Shown here in pieces: positions 44,719-53,692 of a DNA stretch of 64,000 nucleotides. Within the stretch, counting starts at the first letter, position 1. Every line of letters starts with the position of its first letter. The stretch comes from Luteimonas padinae (GTDB taxonomy: Bacteria > Pseudomonadota > Gammaproteobacteria > Xanthomonadales > Xanthomonadaceae). The translations under genes and the position numbers were made by a program. The notes below the pieces were generated by a model. The model was not told where the DNA came from, did not search any database, and saw only the letters and a program-made list of their open reading frames with translations. The stretch spans positions 333,328 through 397,327 of the forward strand of contig NZ_BMZT01000001.1 of NCBI RefSeq assembly GCF_014652935.1, in the 5' to 3' direction.

Positions 44719-44743
44719 GTCCCGCCGCCGGGCGTACCCCCGG

Positions 44744-44780
44744 AATGGCCGCGCTCCTTCGGGGCGCGGCCATTTCATTG
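44744..44780 (+). terminator. Rho-independent terminator
   Basis: 14-bp stem with one G-U pair (44744-44757 with 44761-44774), loop TTC, tail TCATTG. 26 bases past the stop of the glycine-zipper gene. Confidence 0.75.
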
Positions 44781-44794
44781 GCGTGCCGCGCGGC

Positions 44795-44800
44795 TACAAT
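44795..44800 (+). promoter_or_regulatory. -10 box candidate for gcdH
   Basis: TACAAT with TTTCAT (44773-44778) 16 bases upstream. The leader would be about 24 bases. The -35 overlaps the terminator of the previous gene. Confidence 0.5.
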
Positions 44801-44830
44801 GCGGGGTTTCCGCCCACCGGTAACGCTTCC

Positions 44831-46000
44831 ATGGCCCTGAACCCCTACGACCTCTACGACGTTCGCTCCCTGCTCAGCGAGGAGGAGCGCGCCGTCCAGG
44901 ACACCGTGGCCCGGTTCACCGACGAGCGCGTGCTGCCGATCATCGGCGAGTGCTTCGACGAAGGCCGCTTCCCGACCGAGCTGATCCCGGAGATCGCGGG
45001 TCTCGGCCTGCTCGGTGCGACGCTCCCGGCCGAGTACGGCGGGTCCGAGCTCAACTACGTCAGCTACGGCCTGATCTGCCAGGAGCTCGAGCGCGGTGAC
45101 TCCGGCCTGCGCAGCTTCGCCAGCGTGCAGTCCTCGCTGTGCATGTATCCGATCTTCGCTTACGGCACCGAGGAGCAGAAGAAGCGCTGGCTTCCGGACA
45201 TGGCCGCGGGCAAGGTCATCGGCTGCTTCGGCCTGACCGAGCCGCACGGCGGCTCCGACCCGGCGAACATGAAGACCCATGCCAAGCGCGACGGCGACGA
45301 CTGGGTGATCAACGGCTCCAAGATGTGGATCACCAACGGCAACCTGGCCGACATCGCCATCGTGTGGGCGCAGACGGATGACGGCATCCAGGGCTTCGTG
45401 GTCGAGAAGGACTTCCCCGGCTTCAAGGCCCAGGTCGTGAAGCACAAGATGAGCCTGCGCGCCTCGGTGACCAGCGCGCTGTTCTTCGACGGCGTGCGCG
45501 TGCCGGAGGCGAACCGCCTGCCGAACGTGAAGGGCCTGAAGGGGCCGCTGGGCTGCCTGACCCAGGCGCGCTACGGCATCACCTGGGGTCCGATTGGCGC
45601 CGCCATCGCCTGCCTGGACGAGGCGCTGGAGTACAGCAAGGAGCGTATCCTGTTCGGCCGCCCGGTGGCCGCGACCCAGAGTGCGCAGATCAAGATGGCT
45701 GACTGGGCGCGCCGCATCACCGCCGCGCAGCTGCTGTCGCTCCAGCTCGGCCGCCTGAAGGACGCCGGCAAGATGCAGCCCACGCAGGTGTCGCTGGCGA
45801 AGTGGAACAACTGCCGCATGGCCATCGACATCGCGCGCGAGGCGCGCGACCTGCTGGGCGGCGCCGGCATCACCACCGAGCATTCGCCGATCCGCCACGC
45901 GCTCAACCTCGAATCGGTGATCACCTACGAGGGCACCGAGACCGTGCACCAGCTGGTGGTGGGCCGCGAACTGACCGGCATCAACGCCTTCGGCGGCTGA
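44831..46000 (+). CDS. gcdH: Glutaryl-CoA dehydrogenase
   Basis: FAD acyl-CoA dehydrogenase converting glutaryl-CoA to crotonyl-CoA in lysine and tryptophan breakdown. 389 residues. GLRSFASVQSSLCMYPI carries the substrate-binding Arg of this subfamily; CFGLTEPHGGSDPANM and MWITNG bind FAD; catalytic Glu367 in ITYEGTETVHQL. The sequence VKHKMSLRASVTSALFFDGVRVPE is glutaryl-type rather than short-chain-type. ATG 44831. Single gene between terminators. No other lysine-degradation genes are in view. Confidence 0.93.
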   Translation: MALNPYDLYDVRSLLSEEERAVQDTVARFTDERVLPIIGECFDEGRFPTELIPEIAGLGLLGATLPAEYGGSELNYVSYGLICQELERGDSGLRSFASVQSSLCMYPIFAYGTEEQKKRWLPDMAAGKVIGCFGLTEPHGGSDPANMKTHAKRDGDDWVINGSKMWITNGNLADIAIVWAQTDDGIQGFVVEKDFPGFKAQVVKHKMSLRASVTSALFFDGVRVPEANRLPNVKGLKGPLGCLTQARYGITWGPIGAAIACLDEALEYSKERILFGRPVAATQSAQIKMADWARRITAAQLLSLQLGRLKDAGKMQPTQVSLAKWNNCRMAIDIAREARDLLGGAGITTEHSPIRHALNLESVITYEGTETVHQLVVGRELTGINAFGG

Positions 46001-46010
46001 GCGCCCATCC

Positions 46011-46030
46011 GGCCGCGCACCGGCGCGGCC
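46011..46030 (+). terminator. Hairpin after gcdH
   Basis: Perfect 8-bp stem (46011-46018 with 46023-46030), loop ACCG, without a U-tract. 10 bases past the stop and 22 before the next start. Confidence 0.4.
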
Positions 46031-46052
46031 CGTATTGCTGCCGGAGCGCCAC

Positions 46053-46607
46053 ATGTCCCTGGCCGACCTCAGGATCGAAACCGAACGCCTGGTCCTGCGC
46101 CTGCCGCAGGCCGGGGACTTCGAGCGCTATGCCGAACTGCAGGCCGATGAAGAGGCGGCGCGCTGGATCGGTGGCCACCAGCGGCGCGCCGCGGCCTGGC
46201 GCAAGTTCCTGCAGCAGCCGGGCGCCTGGATGATCCAGGGCTTCGGCATGTTCTCGATCATCGACCGTGACAGCGGCCTCTGGCTGGGGCAGGGCGGGCC
46301 CTGGAAGCCGGACGGGTGGCCGGGCAACGAGATCGGCTACATGCTCCACCGCGATGCCTGGGGCAAGGGCTACGCCACCGAAGCACTGCCGGCGACCATC
46401 GACTGGGCGCTGGCCAACCTCGGCTGGGACGACTTCATCCACTGCATCGCACCGGAGAACGCGGCTTCGCAGAAGGTGGCTACGCGCCTGGGCTCGACCC
46501 TGCGCGGGCCAGTCCGGCTGCCGCCGCCGCACGAGGACGCCGCCTGCGAGATGTGGGGCCAGACCCGCAGGCAGTGGCTCGCGCGCCGACAAGGCTTGCC
46601 CGCATGA
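46053..46607 (+). CDS. GNAT-family acetyltransferase (RimJ/RimL-like)
   Basis: 184 residues. Starts LRIETERLVLRLPQAGDFERYAEL, the common N-terminus of the Acetyltransf_3 group, with EIGYMLHRDAWGKGYATEAL (acetyl-CoA loop) and IHCIAPENAASQKVATRLG. Substrate unknown. ATG 46053 behind CGGAGC. Its stop overlaps a 26-codon frame that leads into the oxoacid dehydrogenase gene. Confidence 0.9.
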   Translation: MSLADLRIETERLVLRLPQAGDFERYAELQADEEAARWIGGHQRRAAAWRKFLQQPGAWMIQGFGMFSIIDRDSGLWLGQGGPWKPDGWPGNEIGYMLHRDAWGKGYATEALPATIDWALANLGWDDFIHCIAPENAASQKVATRLGSTLRGPVRLPPPHEDAACEMWGQTRRQWLARRQGLPA

Positions 46608-46684
46608 CCGCTGCAGAGACATCAGGCTTCGTGCCCGAGCATTCCCAGACCCCCGAAGTCGCCGCGCTGCCGGCGACGCCCTGA
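46604..46684 (+). CDS. Possible 26-residue leader or linker peptide
   Basis: ATG overlaps the TGA of the acetyltransferase gene by the ATGA form. It encodes MTAAETSGFVPEHSQTPEVA... and stops 19 bases before the next ATG. It could couple translation through the operon, or be chance. No family. Confidence 0.2.
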   Translation: MTAAETSGFVPEHSQTPEVAALPATP

Positions 46685-46703
46685 CCACGGAACCCGTATC
46701 GCC

Positions 46704-48977
46704 ATGCCGCAGGCCGTTTCCAACCCCATCCCCGCCCGCATGCGCGGCCTCAACCGCGCCGAGATCTGCGACGTCAACTTCAGCGAGTTCGTGCGCGGCT
46801 GGGAAGGCCGCGCCGGGCAGGCGCCCGGTGATCACGAAGCCGTCCTCTCCGGCAGCGCGCTCGACGCCCGCGGCTTCCGCGAGCTGTTCGAATCGCAGCT
46901 CATCAGCCGCCACCTCGACCTGATGGCGCGCGTGCTGCGCGTGCAGAACAAGGTTTTCTACACCATCGGTTCCAGCGGCCATGAAGGCAATGCCATGGTC
47001 GCGCGCGCGACGCGCCACACCGATCCGGCGTTCCTGCACTACCGCTCCGGCGGCTTCATGGCCGAGCGCTTCCGCAAGCTGCCGGGCATGGATCCGGTGA
47101 TGGATTCAGCGCTGTCGTTCGCGGCCTCGAAGGAGGATCCCGCGTCCGGCGGCCGTCACAAGGTGTGGGGCAGCAAGCCGCTGTGGGTGCTGCCGCAGAC
47201 GTCCACCATCGCCTCTCACCTGCCCAAGGCCTTCGGCACGGCGGTGGCGATCGAGCAGGCGCGACGCATCGGCCATGCGCTGCCGATCCCGGCCGACAGC
47301 ATCGCCATCTGCTCCTTCGGCGATGCCTCCAGCAACCACGCCACCGCGCAGACCGCGTTCAACGTCGCGGCGTGGACCGCGTACCAGAAGCTGCCGGCGC
47401 CGGTGCTGTTCGTGTGCGAAGACAACGGCATCGGCATCTCGGTGAAGACGCCCGACGGCTGGATCGCGCGCAACTTCAGCCAGCGCCCGGACCTGGACTA
47501 CTTCGCAGCCGACGGCCTCGACCTCGCCTCGGGCTACGGTGACGTGCAGAAGGCGGTCGAGCACTGCCGCCGCACCCGTCGCCCGACCTTCCTGCACCTG
47601 CGCACCACCCGGATCATGGGTCACGCCGGCACCGACTTCGAGATCGAATGGCGTCCGATCGAGGAGCTGTGCGCGGTCGAGGCCACCGACCCGCTGCTGC
47701 GCTCGGCCGCGATCGCGCTGGAATCGGGGCTGATGTCGAAGGACGATGTCCTCGACCTGTACGAAGCCACGCGCGCGAAGTGCTTCGCCGCCGCCGAGGA
47801 CGCCGACCGCCGGCCGCGCCTGGAGTCGCTGGAGGAGGTGACGGCGCCGCTGGCGCCGTACACGCCGGACGCGGTGGCCGCCGAGGCGGCGCGCGCCGAC
47901 TATGGCGACCGCCGCCTCGAGGTTTTCGGTGGCGAAGCGAAGCTGCCCGAGAGCCAGCCGCCCAAGCACCTCGCCATCCAGATCAACCAGGCCCTGCACG
48001 ACCTGTTCGCGAAGTACCCCGAGACGCTGCTGTTCGGCGAGGACGTGGCGCAGAAGGGCGGCGTCTACACCGTCACCAAGGGCCTGCAGAAGGCCTTCGG
48101 CCCGCGCCGCGTCTTCAACACGCTGCTGGACGAAACCGTGATCCTGGGCCTGGCCCAGGGCTACGCCAACATGGGCCTGCTGCCCATGCCCGAGATCCAG
48201 TACCTGGCGTACTTCCACAACGCCTGCGACCAGATCCGCGGCGAGGCGGCCAGCCTGCAGTTCTTCAGCAACGGCCAGTACCGCAACCCGATGGTGATGC
48301 GCATCGCTTCGCTGGGCTACCAGCGCGGCTTCGGCGGGCATTTCCACAACGACAACTCGATCACCGCGCTGCGCGACATTCCCGGCCTCGTGGTCGGCTG
48401 CCCGAGCCGTGGCGACGACGCGGTCACCATGCTGCGCACGCTGATGGCGATGGCCAAGGTCGACGGCCGCGTCTGCGCCTTCCTGGAGCCAATCGCGCTG
48501 TACATGACCAAGGACCTGCACGAGGCCGGCGACGGCGGCTGGCTGACGGAGTTCCCGGCGCCGGGCGAGGCCATGCCGTTTGGCGAAGGCCGCGTCTACG
48601 GCGACGGCGCCGACGACCTGGTGGTTTTCACCTTCGGCAACGGCGTGCCGATGAGCCTGCGTGCAGCGCGTGCGATCGAGGCGAAGCATGGCTGGAAGGT
48701 GCGCGTGGTCGACCTGCGCTGGCTGGCGCCGCTCAACGAAGGCTTCATCCGCGAACAGGCCGCGGGCGCGAAGCGCATCCTCGTCGTCGACGAAGGCCGC
48801 CGCAGCGCCGGCGTGGGCGAGGGCATCATCACCGCGCTGGTGGAGGGCGGCCTGGCCGGCATTCCGCTGCAGCGCGTGGTGGGCGCGGACACGTTCACTC
48901 CGCTTGCGGGCGCCGCCTTCCTGGTGATCCCGTCCGAAGAGCAGATCGTGGCCGCCGCCGACCGCCTGGCCGGCTGA
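46704..48977 (+). CDS. Branched-chain 2-oxoacid dehydrogenase E1, fused alpha and beta
   Basis: Thiamine-diphosphate decarboxylase part of the complex that makes acyl-CoA from branched-chain 2-oxoacids (valine, leucine, isoleucine breakdown, and precursors of iso-fatty acids). 757 residues: alpha part (about 60-400) with the cofactor motif GDASSNHA...CEDN, and beta part (about 415-757) with LLFGEDVAQKGGVYTVTKGL, ETVILGLAQGYANMGL and the C-terminal transketolase-C segment. Normally two proteins; fusion in one chain is a known variant. No E2 or E3 gene is in the window. ATG 46704; weak ribosome site. Its stop codon opens a 33-bp tandem repeat. Confidence 0.9.
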   Translation: MPQAVSNPIPARMRGLNRAEICDVNFSEFVRGWEGRAGQAPGDHEAVLSGSALDARGFRELFESQLISRHLDLMARVLRVQNKVFYTIGSSGHEGNAMVARATRHTDPAFLHYRSGGFMAERFRKLPGMDPVMDSALSFAASKEDPASGGRHKVWGSKPLWVLPQTSTIASHLPKAFGTAVAIEQARRIGHALPIPADSIAICSFGDASSNHATAQTAFNVAAWTAYQKLPAPVLFVCEDNGIGISVKTPDGWIARNFSQRPDLDYFAADGLDLASGYGDVQKAVEHCRRTRRPTFLHLRTTRIMGHAGTDFEIEWRPIEELCAVEATDPLLRSAAIALESGLMSKDDVLDLYEATRAKCFAAAEDADRRPRLESLEEVTAPLAPYTPDAVAAEAARADYGDRRLEVFGGEAKLPESQPPKHLAIQINQALHDLFAKYPETLLFGEDVAQKGGVYTVTKGLQKAFGPRRVFNTLLDETVILGLAQGYANMGLLPMPEIQYLAYFHNACDQIRGEAASLQFFSNGQYRNPMVMRIASLGYQRGFGGHFHNDNSITALRDIPGLVVGCPSRGDDAVTMLRTLMAMAKVDGRVCAFLEPIALYMTKDLHEAGDGGWLTEFPAPGEAMPFGEGRVYGDGADDLVVFTFGNGVPMSLRAARAIEAKHGWKVRVVDLRWLAPLNEGFIREQAAGAKRILVVDEGRRSAGVGEGIITALVEGGLAGIPLQRVVGADTFTPLAGAAFLVIPSEEQIVAAADRLAG

Positions 48978-49077
48978 CCGCTGCGCTGGCCGCACCCGCC
49001 TGGCAGGTTGGCCGCTGCGTCGGCCATACCCGCCTGGCAGGTTGCCGCTGCGTCGGCCATGCCCGCCTGGCAGGTTG
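48978..49077. repeat. 33-bp tandem repeat
   Basis: Three head-to-tail units of about 33 bases (48978-49010, 49011-49044 with one extra base, 49045-49077), each ending CGCCTGGCAGGTTG, then a degenerate partial unit to about 49108. The array starts inside the stop codon of the E1 gene. 33 bases is 11 codons, so frames stay open across it. Confidence 0.9.
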
Positions 49078-49111
49078 CCGCCATACGCTGGCTGCGCCCA
49101 CCTGACGGCCT

Positions 49112-49197
49112 GTAGGAGCAGCTACAGCTGCGACCGACGGCATTCCGAGCTGTGGCGATGTCTTGGTGATGCCGGTCGCAGCTGTAGCTGCTCCTAC
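49112..49197. repeat. REP-like inverted pair, copy 5
   Basis: Perfect element forward at 49112-49135 and reverse at 49174-49197, with 38 bases between, in the convergent gap between the E1 and OmpA-family genes. Confidence 0.9.
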
Positions 49198-49237
49198 AGG
49201 GCAGGCCTGGGCAGGCCAGGCCAGTGCAAGGGGTATG

Positions 49238-49726
49238 TCAGGGCGCGATGACGCGCACCTCGACGCGGCGGTTCGGCGCCAGGCAGTCGATCAGCGCCTG
49301 GCCGCGTTCGCCTTCGCAGGTGGCGACCGGCTCGACGCTGCCGCGGCCCACGGCGGTGACCTTGTCCGCCGGCACGCCGGCGGCGACCAGATGGTCACGC
49401 ACCGCGGCCGCGCGCTTGCGCGACAGTTCGACGTTGGCCGCGTCCCGGCCGATGCGGTCGCTGTGGCCGATCACGTGGACCACGTCGATCCCCGGCGTCG
49501 CCAGCACGCGCGCGGCCAGCGCGTCGAGCTCGCCACGTCCGGCATCGCTCAGGTTCGCCACGCTGGCCTTGCCGAACGCGAACAGCGCGTCGCCCGACAG
49601 CGTGTGGTCGAACGAGGCCGGTGCCGGCGGCGCGGGCTCGGGAGCGGGCGGCGGCGTGGTGGAGCAGGCGGTGGCGAGGCAGGCGGTCGCGAATGCCGCC
49701 AGCAGCGGCTTCGTGTATCGATGCAT
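49238..49726 (-). CDS. OmpA-family peptidoglycan-binding lipoprotein
   Basis: 162 residues. Lipobox ATAC (Cys about 21), a Pro-rich spacer, then an OmpA C-terminal domain with LFAFGKASVANLSDAGRGELDALA, VHVIGHSDRIGRDAANVELSRKRAAAVRDHL (peptidoglycan-binding Asp and Arg) and CLAPNRRVEVRV. The pair of Cys near the end is common in OmpA domains. ATG 49726 with GGGGAC. Pal-like in layout but without the Tol neighbours, so it is not Pal itself. The 167 bases upstream, to ygfZ, hold nothing recognisable. Confidence 0.9.
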   Translation of the reverse strand: MHRYTKPLLAAFATACLATACSTTPPPAPEPAPPAPASFDHTLSGDALFAFGKASVANLSDAGRGELDALAARVLATPGIDVVHVIGHSDRIGRDAANVELSRKRAAAVRDHLVAAGVPADKVTAVGRGSVEPVATCEGERGQALIDCLAPNRRVEVRVIAP

Positions 49727-49893
49727 GGATGGTCCCCTTGGTGTGCAGCTGCGCCAGGCACCATGCCCGGCGTCCCTCCGGATCCCCTGTGCCGGAGCAT
49801 AGCCCGCATGCGTGACGCTTCTGCAACCTGGGTCGCGTTTCCCGAAACTGCGGGAGCAGCGGCCAGCGCGTTCACGGCCGCTCTGGCCGGCGG

Positions 49894-50784
49894 TCAGCGG
49901 GCGAGGCCGTCCCGCAGCGCCAGCGGTACCAGCGGCATCCCGTCAACGGCCAGCCCCGGGGCATCCTCGGGCCGTTGCAGCGGCAGCACGGCCAGCACCA
50001 GCGCCGCATGCCCGTCCGCCTCCCCGGCCGCGGCTGCCGCCGATGCCACGGCGCCGATCGCGCGCTCGCCTTCCATCACCGGGGCCTCGTGCGCAGGCAG
50101 GGCATCTGCCGCGAACAGTCCGGGCCCGCGCTTCGCCTGGCCGAGGAAGTGCGTGCGCGCCACGATCTCCTGGCCGGGGTAGCAGCCCTTGCGCACGCTG
50201 TAGGCCTTCAGGCGTTCCAGCGACAGCTGCTGCGGTGTGAACGCCTCCAGCCCGGCGGCACCGGGGCGGGGCAGGCCATGGGCCAGGTCGAAAGCGCGCC
50301 AGCGGGCGAGGGCGTCGGGATCGGACGGCGCTGTGCAGCCCTGGCAGATGCGCAGCGTCCGTGGCGTCGTGCCGTCGCCCAGGTCGAGTTCGAGGCGCCC
50401 CTTGGCATCGGTCGCCGTCATGGCTCCGGAGGCCCCGGCCGGTGCGCTGAACGAAGCGCACAGCGTCAGCCCGCCAGGCACCTGCAGCTTCACCTTGCTG
50501 CGGAATACGAAGCGCTCCATCGCCGCCTTCAGCGCGCCGGCATCGCCGTCGGGCAGCAGCAGCCAGACGGTTTCGGGGCCCACGCGCAGCAGCGCGAACA
50601 GCGCCTGCACCCGCCCCTTGGGCGAGAGCCAGCCGCTCCACTGCCACTGCCCGTCGGCGAGGGCGGCGACATCGCTCATGCACTGCGCCTGCGCGAAGGC
50701 GACGGCGTCGCGGCCTTCCAGGGCGAGCAGGGCGTGGTCGGAAAGGGCGAAAAACGGCGCCTTGACGGCGGCTGGCTTGTCCAA
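49894..50784 (-). CDS. ygfZ: Folate-binding Fe-S maintenance protein YgfZ
   Basis: Folate-dependent protein needed to assemble or repair a subset of [4Fe-4S] enzymes. 296 residues. The signature KGCYPGQEIVARTHFLG (with the key Cys) is intact, and the N-terminal GRDAVAFAQAQCMSDVAAL, SPKGRVQALFAL match. The start is taken as TTG 50784 because CGGAG lies at good spacing; another TTG at 50829 would add 15 residues. Divergent from the DUF1674-sdh operon, with 29 bases between starts. Confidence 0.9.
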   Translation of the reverse strand: MDKPAAVKAPFFALSDHALLALEGRDAVAFAQAQCMSDVAALADGQWQWSGWLSPKGRVQALFALLRVGPETVWLLLPDGDAGALKAAMERFVFRSKVKLQVPGGLTLCASFSAPAGASGAMTATDAKGRLELDLGDGTTPRTLRICQGCTAPSDPDALARWRAFDLAHGLPRPGAAGLEAFTPQQLSLERLKAYSVRKGCYPGQEIVARTHFLGQAKRGPGLFAADALPAHEAPVMEGERAIGAVASAAAAAGEADGHAALVLAVLPLQRPEDAPGLAVDGMPLVPLALRDGLAR

Positions 50785-50813
50785 ACTGTGCTCCGGGACG
50801 TAAACTTCGGCTC

Positions 50814-50993
50814 GTGCCAGACCCCGCAATCATAGGCGAAACGCCGCCTCGGACCGTTCCGGACGCAAGGTCGGACGATTCCAGGGCCACTCCCGTGACG
50901 CCGCCAGCGGCGCCGGAACAGGGCGGCCGCGGAGGTCTGGATCCGACGCGCTACGGGGACTGGGAAAAGAACGGACGCTGCATCGACTTCTGA
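50814..50993 (+). CDS. Short DUF1674 protein, SDHAF4-like assembly factor
   Basis: 59 residues, GTG start. A Pro-rich, low-complexity N-terminus and the C-terminal family signature GGLDPTRYGDWEKNGRCIDF, which is that of DUF1674. In eukaryotes SDHAF4 binds flavinated SdhA and protects it until it meets SdhB. The position directly before sdhC supports the same job. The GTG at 50814 has no good ribosome site; a later GTG at 50895 would give a 32-residue form that still holds the domain. Easily missed, being under 60 residues. Confidence 0.85.
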   Translation: MPDPAIIGETPPRTVPDARSDDSRATPVTPPAAPEQGGRGGLDPTRYGDWEKNGRCIDF

Positions 50994-51072
50994 TGCCGCG
51001 GGCTGCAGGACGCGGCCGGAAGTCCCACCTGTCTATGGAAGCCAACGCGGCCTCACCGCCGCCCAGCGAGAG

Positions 51073-51474
51073 ATGCCTGCCGCGATGACCCACCCCAAAC
51101 GCCCCCTGTCGCCGCACCTCCAGGTGTACCGCTGGCAGATCACCATGCTGATGTCGATCCTGCACCGTGCCACGGGCATCGCCCTGGTGGCCGGTGCGTT
51201 CGGGTTGGCCTGGTGGCTGCTCGCCGTCGCCGCCGGTGGCGACGCCTATGCATCGGCCGCGGCCTGCCTGGCGTCGCCGCTGGGCAAGCTCGCGCTGTTC
51301 GGCTTCTCGCTGGCGCTGGTCTACCACCTGCTCAACGGCATCCGCCACATGCTGTGGGATTCGGGCTGGGGCTTCGAGCTGCCCGAGGTCTACCGCTCCG
51401 GCTATGCGGTGTTCGGCCTGACCGTGGTGCTGACCGCGCTGATCTGGTTCTTCGCGATGGGAGGTGCGGCATGA
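51073..51474 (+). CDS. sdhC: Succinate dehydrogenase cytochrome b556 subunit
   Basis: Membrane anchor and heme b/quinone site of complex II. 133 residues, three membrane helices. Contains RPLSPHLQVYRW and SILHRATG, and the heme-ligand helix LALVYHLLNGIRHMLWD (His about 84 and 90). ATG 51073 (GCGAGAG just upstream) or ATG 51085. Four-base ATGA overlap with sdhD. Confidence 0.95.
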   Translation: MPAAMTHPKRPLSPHLQVYRWQITMLMSILHRATGIALVAGAFGLAWWLLAVAAGGDAYASAAACLASPLGKLALFGFSLALVYHLLNGIRHMLWDSGWGFELPEVYRSGYAVFGLTVVLTALIWFFAMGGAA

Positions 51475-51878
51475 CCGACGTCGACGCCAAGGCGATCCCC
51501 GAGTACCGCACGCCGCTCAAGCGCGCGCGCCGCCTGGGTTCGGGCAGGTCGGGCACCGGCCACTTCTGGTGGCAGCGCGTCACCGCCATCGTGCTGGCGC
51601 TGCTGGTGCCCTGGCTGGTCGGCACCCTGGTGTCGATGGTCGGCGCCGACCTCGGCCAGGTGCACGAGGTGTTCTCGCGGCCGTGGAACGCCATCCTGAT
51701 GGCGCTGTTCGTGGTCGCGCTGTTCTGGCACGCCAAGCTCGGCCTGCAGGTGGTGATCGAGGATTACGTCCACGACCGCGCCACCGAGCTCGCGCTGCTG
51801 GTGCTCAACCTCCTCCTGTGCAGCCTCGGCGCGCTGACGTCGCTCTACGCGATCGCCCGGATCGCGCTGCTGGCCTGA
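51471..51878 (+). CDS. sdhD: Succinate dehydrogenase membrane anchor subunit
   Basis: 135 residues with three helices. [33 protein letters not shown] is the typical start; [18 protein letters not shown] holds the His/Asp pair of helix 2. Start by ATGA overlap with sdhC, 10 bases before sdhA. Confidence 0.95.
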   Translation: MTDVDAKAIPEYRTPLKRARRLGSGRSGTGHFWWQRVTAIVLALLVPWLVGTLVSMVGADLGQVHEVFSRPWNAILMALFVVALFWHAKLGLQVVIEDYVHDRATELALLVLNLLLCSLGALTSLYAIARIALLA

Positions 51879-51888
51879 CGAGACCGAA

Positions 51889-53679
51889 ATGACCAACGCC
51901 TACAAGATCACCGAACACAAGTACGACATGATCGTGGTCGGAGCCGGCGGCGCCGGCCTCCGCGCCACGTTCGGACTGGCCCAGAAGGGCCTGCGCACCG
52001 CCTGCATCACCAAGGTCTTCCCGACCCGCTCGCACACCGTCGCGGCGCAGGGCGGCATCTCCGCCGCGCTCGGCAACATGGGCGAGGACGACTGGCGCTT
52101 CCACTTCTACGACACCATCAAGGGTTCCGACTGGCTGGGCGACCAGGACGCGATCCAGTACATGTGCCGCGAGGCGATCCCGGCGATCATCGAGCTCGAG
52201 CACCAGGGCGTGCCGTTCTCGCGCACCGAGGAGGGCAAGATCTACCAGCGTCCCTTCGGCGGCATGACCACGCACTACGGCAAGGGCATCGCCCAGCGTA
52301 CCTGCGCCGCGGCCGACCGCACCGGACACGCCATGCTGCACACGCTGTACCAGCAGTCGCTGGCGCACCAGGCCGAGTTCTTCGTCGAGTACTTCGCGCT
52401 CGACCTGATCATGGACGACGAGGGCGTCTGCCGCGGCGTGCTGGCCATCGACATGGCCGAAGGCACGCTGCACCTGTTCCGCGCCCAGGGCACGGTGCTG
52501 GCCACCGGCGGCTACGGCCGCGCCTACTTCTCCGCGACCTCGGCGCATACCTGCACCGGCGACGGCGGCGGCATGGCGCTGCGCGCCGGGCTCGGCCTGC
52601 AGGACATGGAGTTCGTGCAGTTCCATCCCACCGGCATCTACGGCGCCGGCTGCCTGATCACCGAGGGCGTGCGCGGCGAAGGCGGCATCCTGCGCAACGC
52701 GCAGGGCGAGCGCTTCATGGAGCGCTATGCGCCCAACGCCAAGGACCTGGCGTCGCGCGACGTCGTCAGCCGCTCGATGACCATCGAGATCCGCGAGGGC
52801 CGCGGCGTCGGCGAGCACAAGGACCACATCCACCTCGACCTGACCCACCTCGACCCGAAGGACATCCACGAGAAGTTGCCGGGCATCGCCGAGAGCGCGC
52901 GGATCTTCGCCGGCGTCGACGTCGAGAAGCAGCCGATCCCGGTCATCCCCACCGTCCACTACAACATGGGCGGCATCCCGACCAACTACCACGGCGAAGT
53001 GGTGCAGCTGAAGGACGGCAATCCCGATGCGGTCGTGCCGGGCCTGTACGCCATCGGCGAGGCCGCCTGCGTCTCGGTGCACGGCGCCAACCGCCTGGGC
53101 TCGAACTCGCTGCTGGACCTGGTGGTGTTCGGCCGCGCGGTGGCCAACCGCTGCGCCGAGACCATCAAGCCGGGCGCGCCGCACAAGCGCCTGGCCGGCG
53201 ACGCCTGCGACAAGGCGCTGGCCAACCTCGACAGGCTGCGCAACGCCAACGGCGGCACGCCGACGGCGGTGATCCGCGACAACATGCAGCGCACCATGCA
53301 GGCCGACGCGGCGGTGTTCCGCACCGGCGAGACCCTGGCCGAGGGCGTGGCGAAGATCCGCGAGATCCACGCCTCGTTCGCCGACGTCAAGGTCAGCGAC
53401 CGCTCGCTGGTCTGGAACTCGGACCTGATCGAGACCATGGAGCTGCAGAACCTGCTCGGCCTGTCGCTGGCGACGATCGTGTCGGCGGAAAACCGCAAGG
53501 AATCGCGCGGCGCGCATGCCCGCGAGGACTTCCCGGACCGCAACGACGCCGAGTGGCAGAAGCACTCGCTCACCTGGGTGGACGACGCGGGCAACACCCG
53601 CATCGACTACCGCCCGGTGCACATGTACACGCTCGACGACGAGGTCGAAGTCGTCCCGCCCGTTGCGCGCGTCTACTAG
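51889..53679 (+). CDS. sdhA: Succinate dehydrogenase flavoprotein subunit
   Basis: Oxidises succinate to fumarate; FAD is covalently bound. 596 residues. Nucleotide fold [11 protein letters not shown] (about 17-27), FAD-attachment His49 in [10 protein letters not shown], catalytic region with HPTGI and RGEGGILRN, and [20 protein letters not shown] at the end of the FAD domain. ATG 51889, with CGAGACCG upstream. Fourth gene of the operon. Confidence 0.98.
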   Translation: MTNAYKITEHKYDMIVVGAGGAGLRATFGLAQKGLRTACITKVFPTRSHTVAAQGGISAALGNMGEDDWRFHFYDTIKGSDWLGDQDAIQYMCREAIPAIIELEHQGVPFSRTEEGKIYQRPFGGMTTHYGKGIAQRTCAAADRTGHAMLHTLYQQSLAHQAEFFVEYFALDLIMDDEGVCRGVLAIDMAEGTLHLFRAQGTVLATGGYGRAYFSATSAHTCTGDGGGMALRAGLGLQDMEFVQFHPTGIYGAGCLITEGVRGEGGILRNAQGERFMERYAPNAKDLASRDVVSRSMTIEIREGRGVGEHKDHIHLDLTHLDPKDIHEKLPGIAESARIFAGVDVEKQPIPVIPTVHYNMGGIPTNYHGEVVQLKDGNPDAVVPGLYAIGEAACVSVHGANRLGSNSLLDLVVFGRAVANRCAETIKPGAPHKRLAGDACDKALANLDRLRNANGGTPTAVIRDNMQRTMQADAAVFRTGETLAEGVAKIREIHASFADVKVSDRSLVWNSDLIETMELQNLLGLSLATIVSAENRKESRGAHAREDFPDRNDAEWQKHSLTWVDDAGNTRIDYRPVHMYTLDDEVEVVPPVARVY

Positions 53680-53692
53680 GATCGATAAGCAG

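Noticed and set aside
48596..49084. Reverse frame with 11-residue repeats (AATCQAGMADA)
   Set aside because: It is the translation of the 33-bp tandem repeat plus antisense of the E1 gene; no ribosome site or family.
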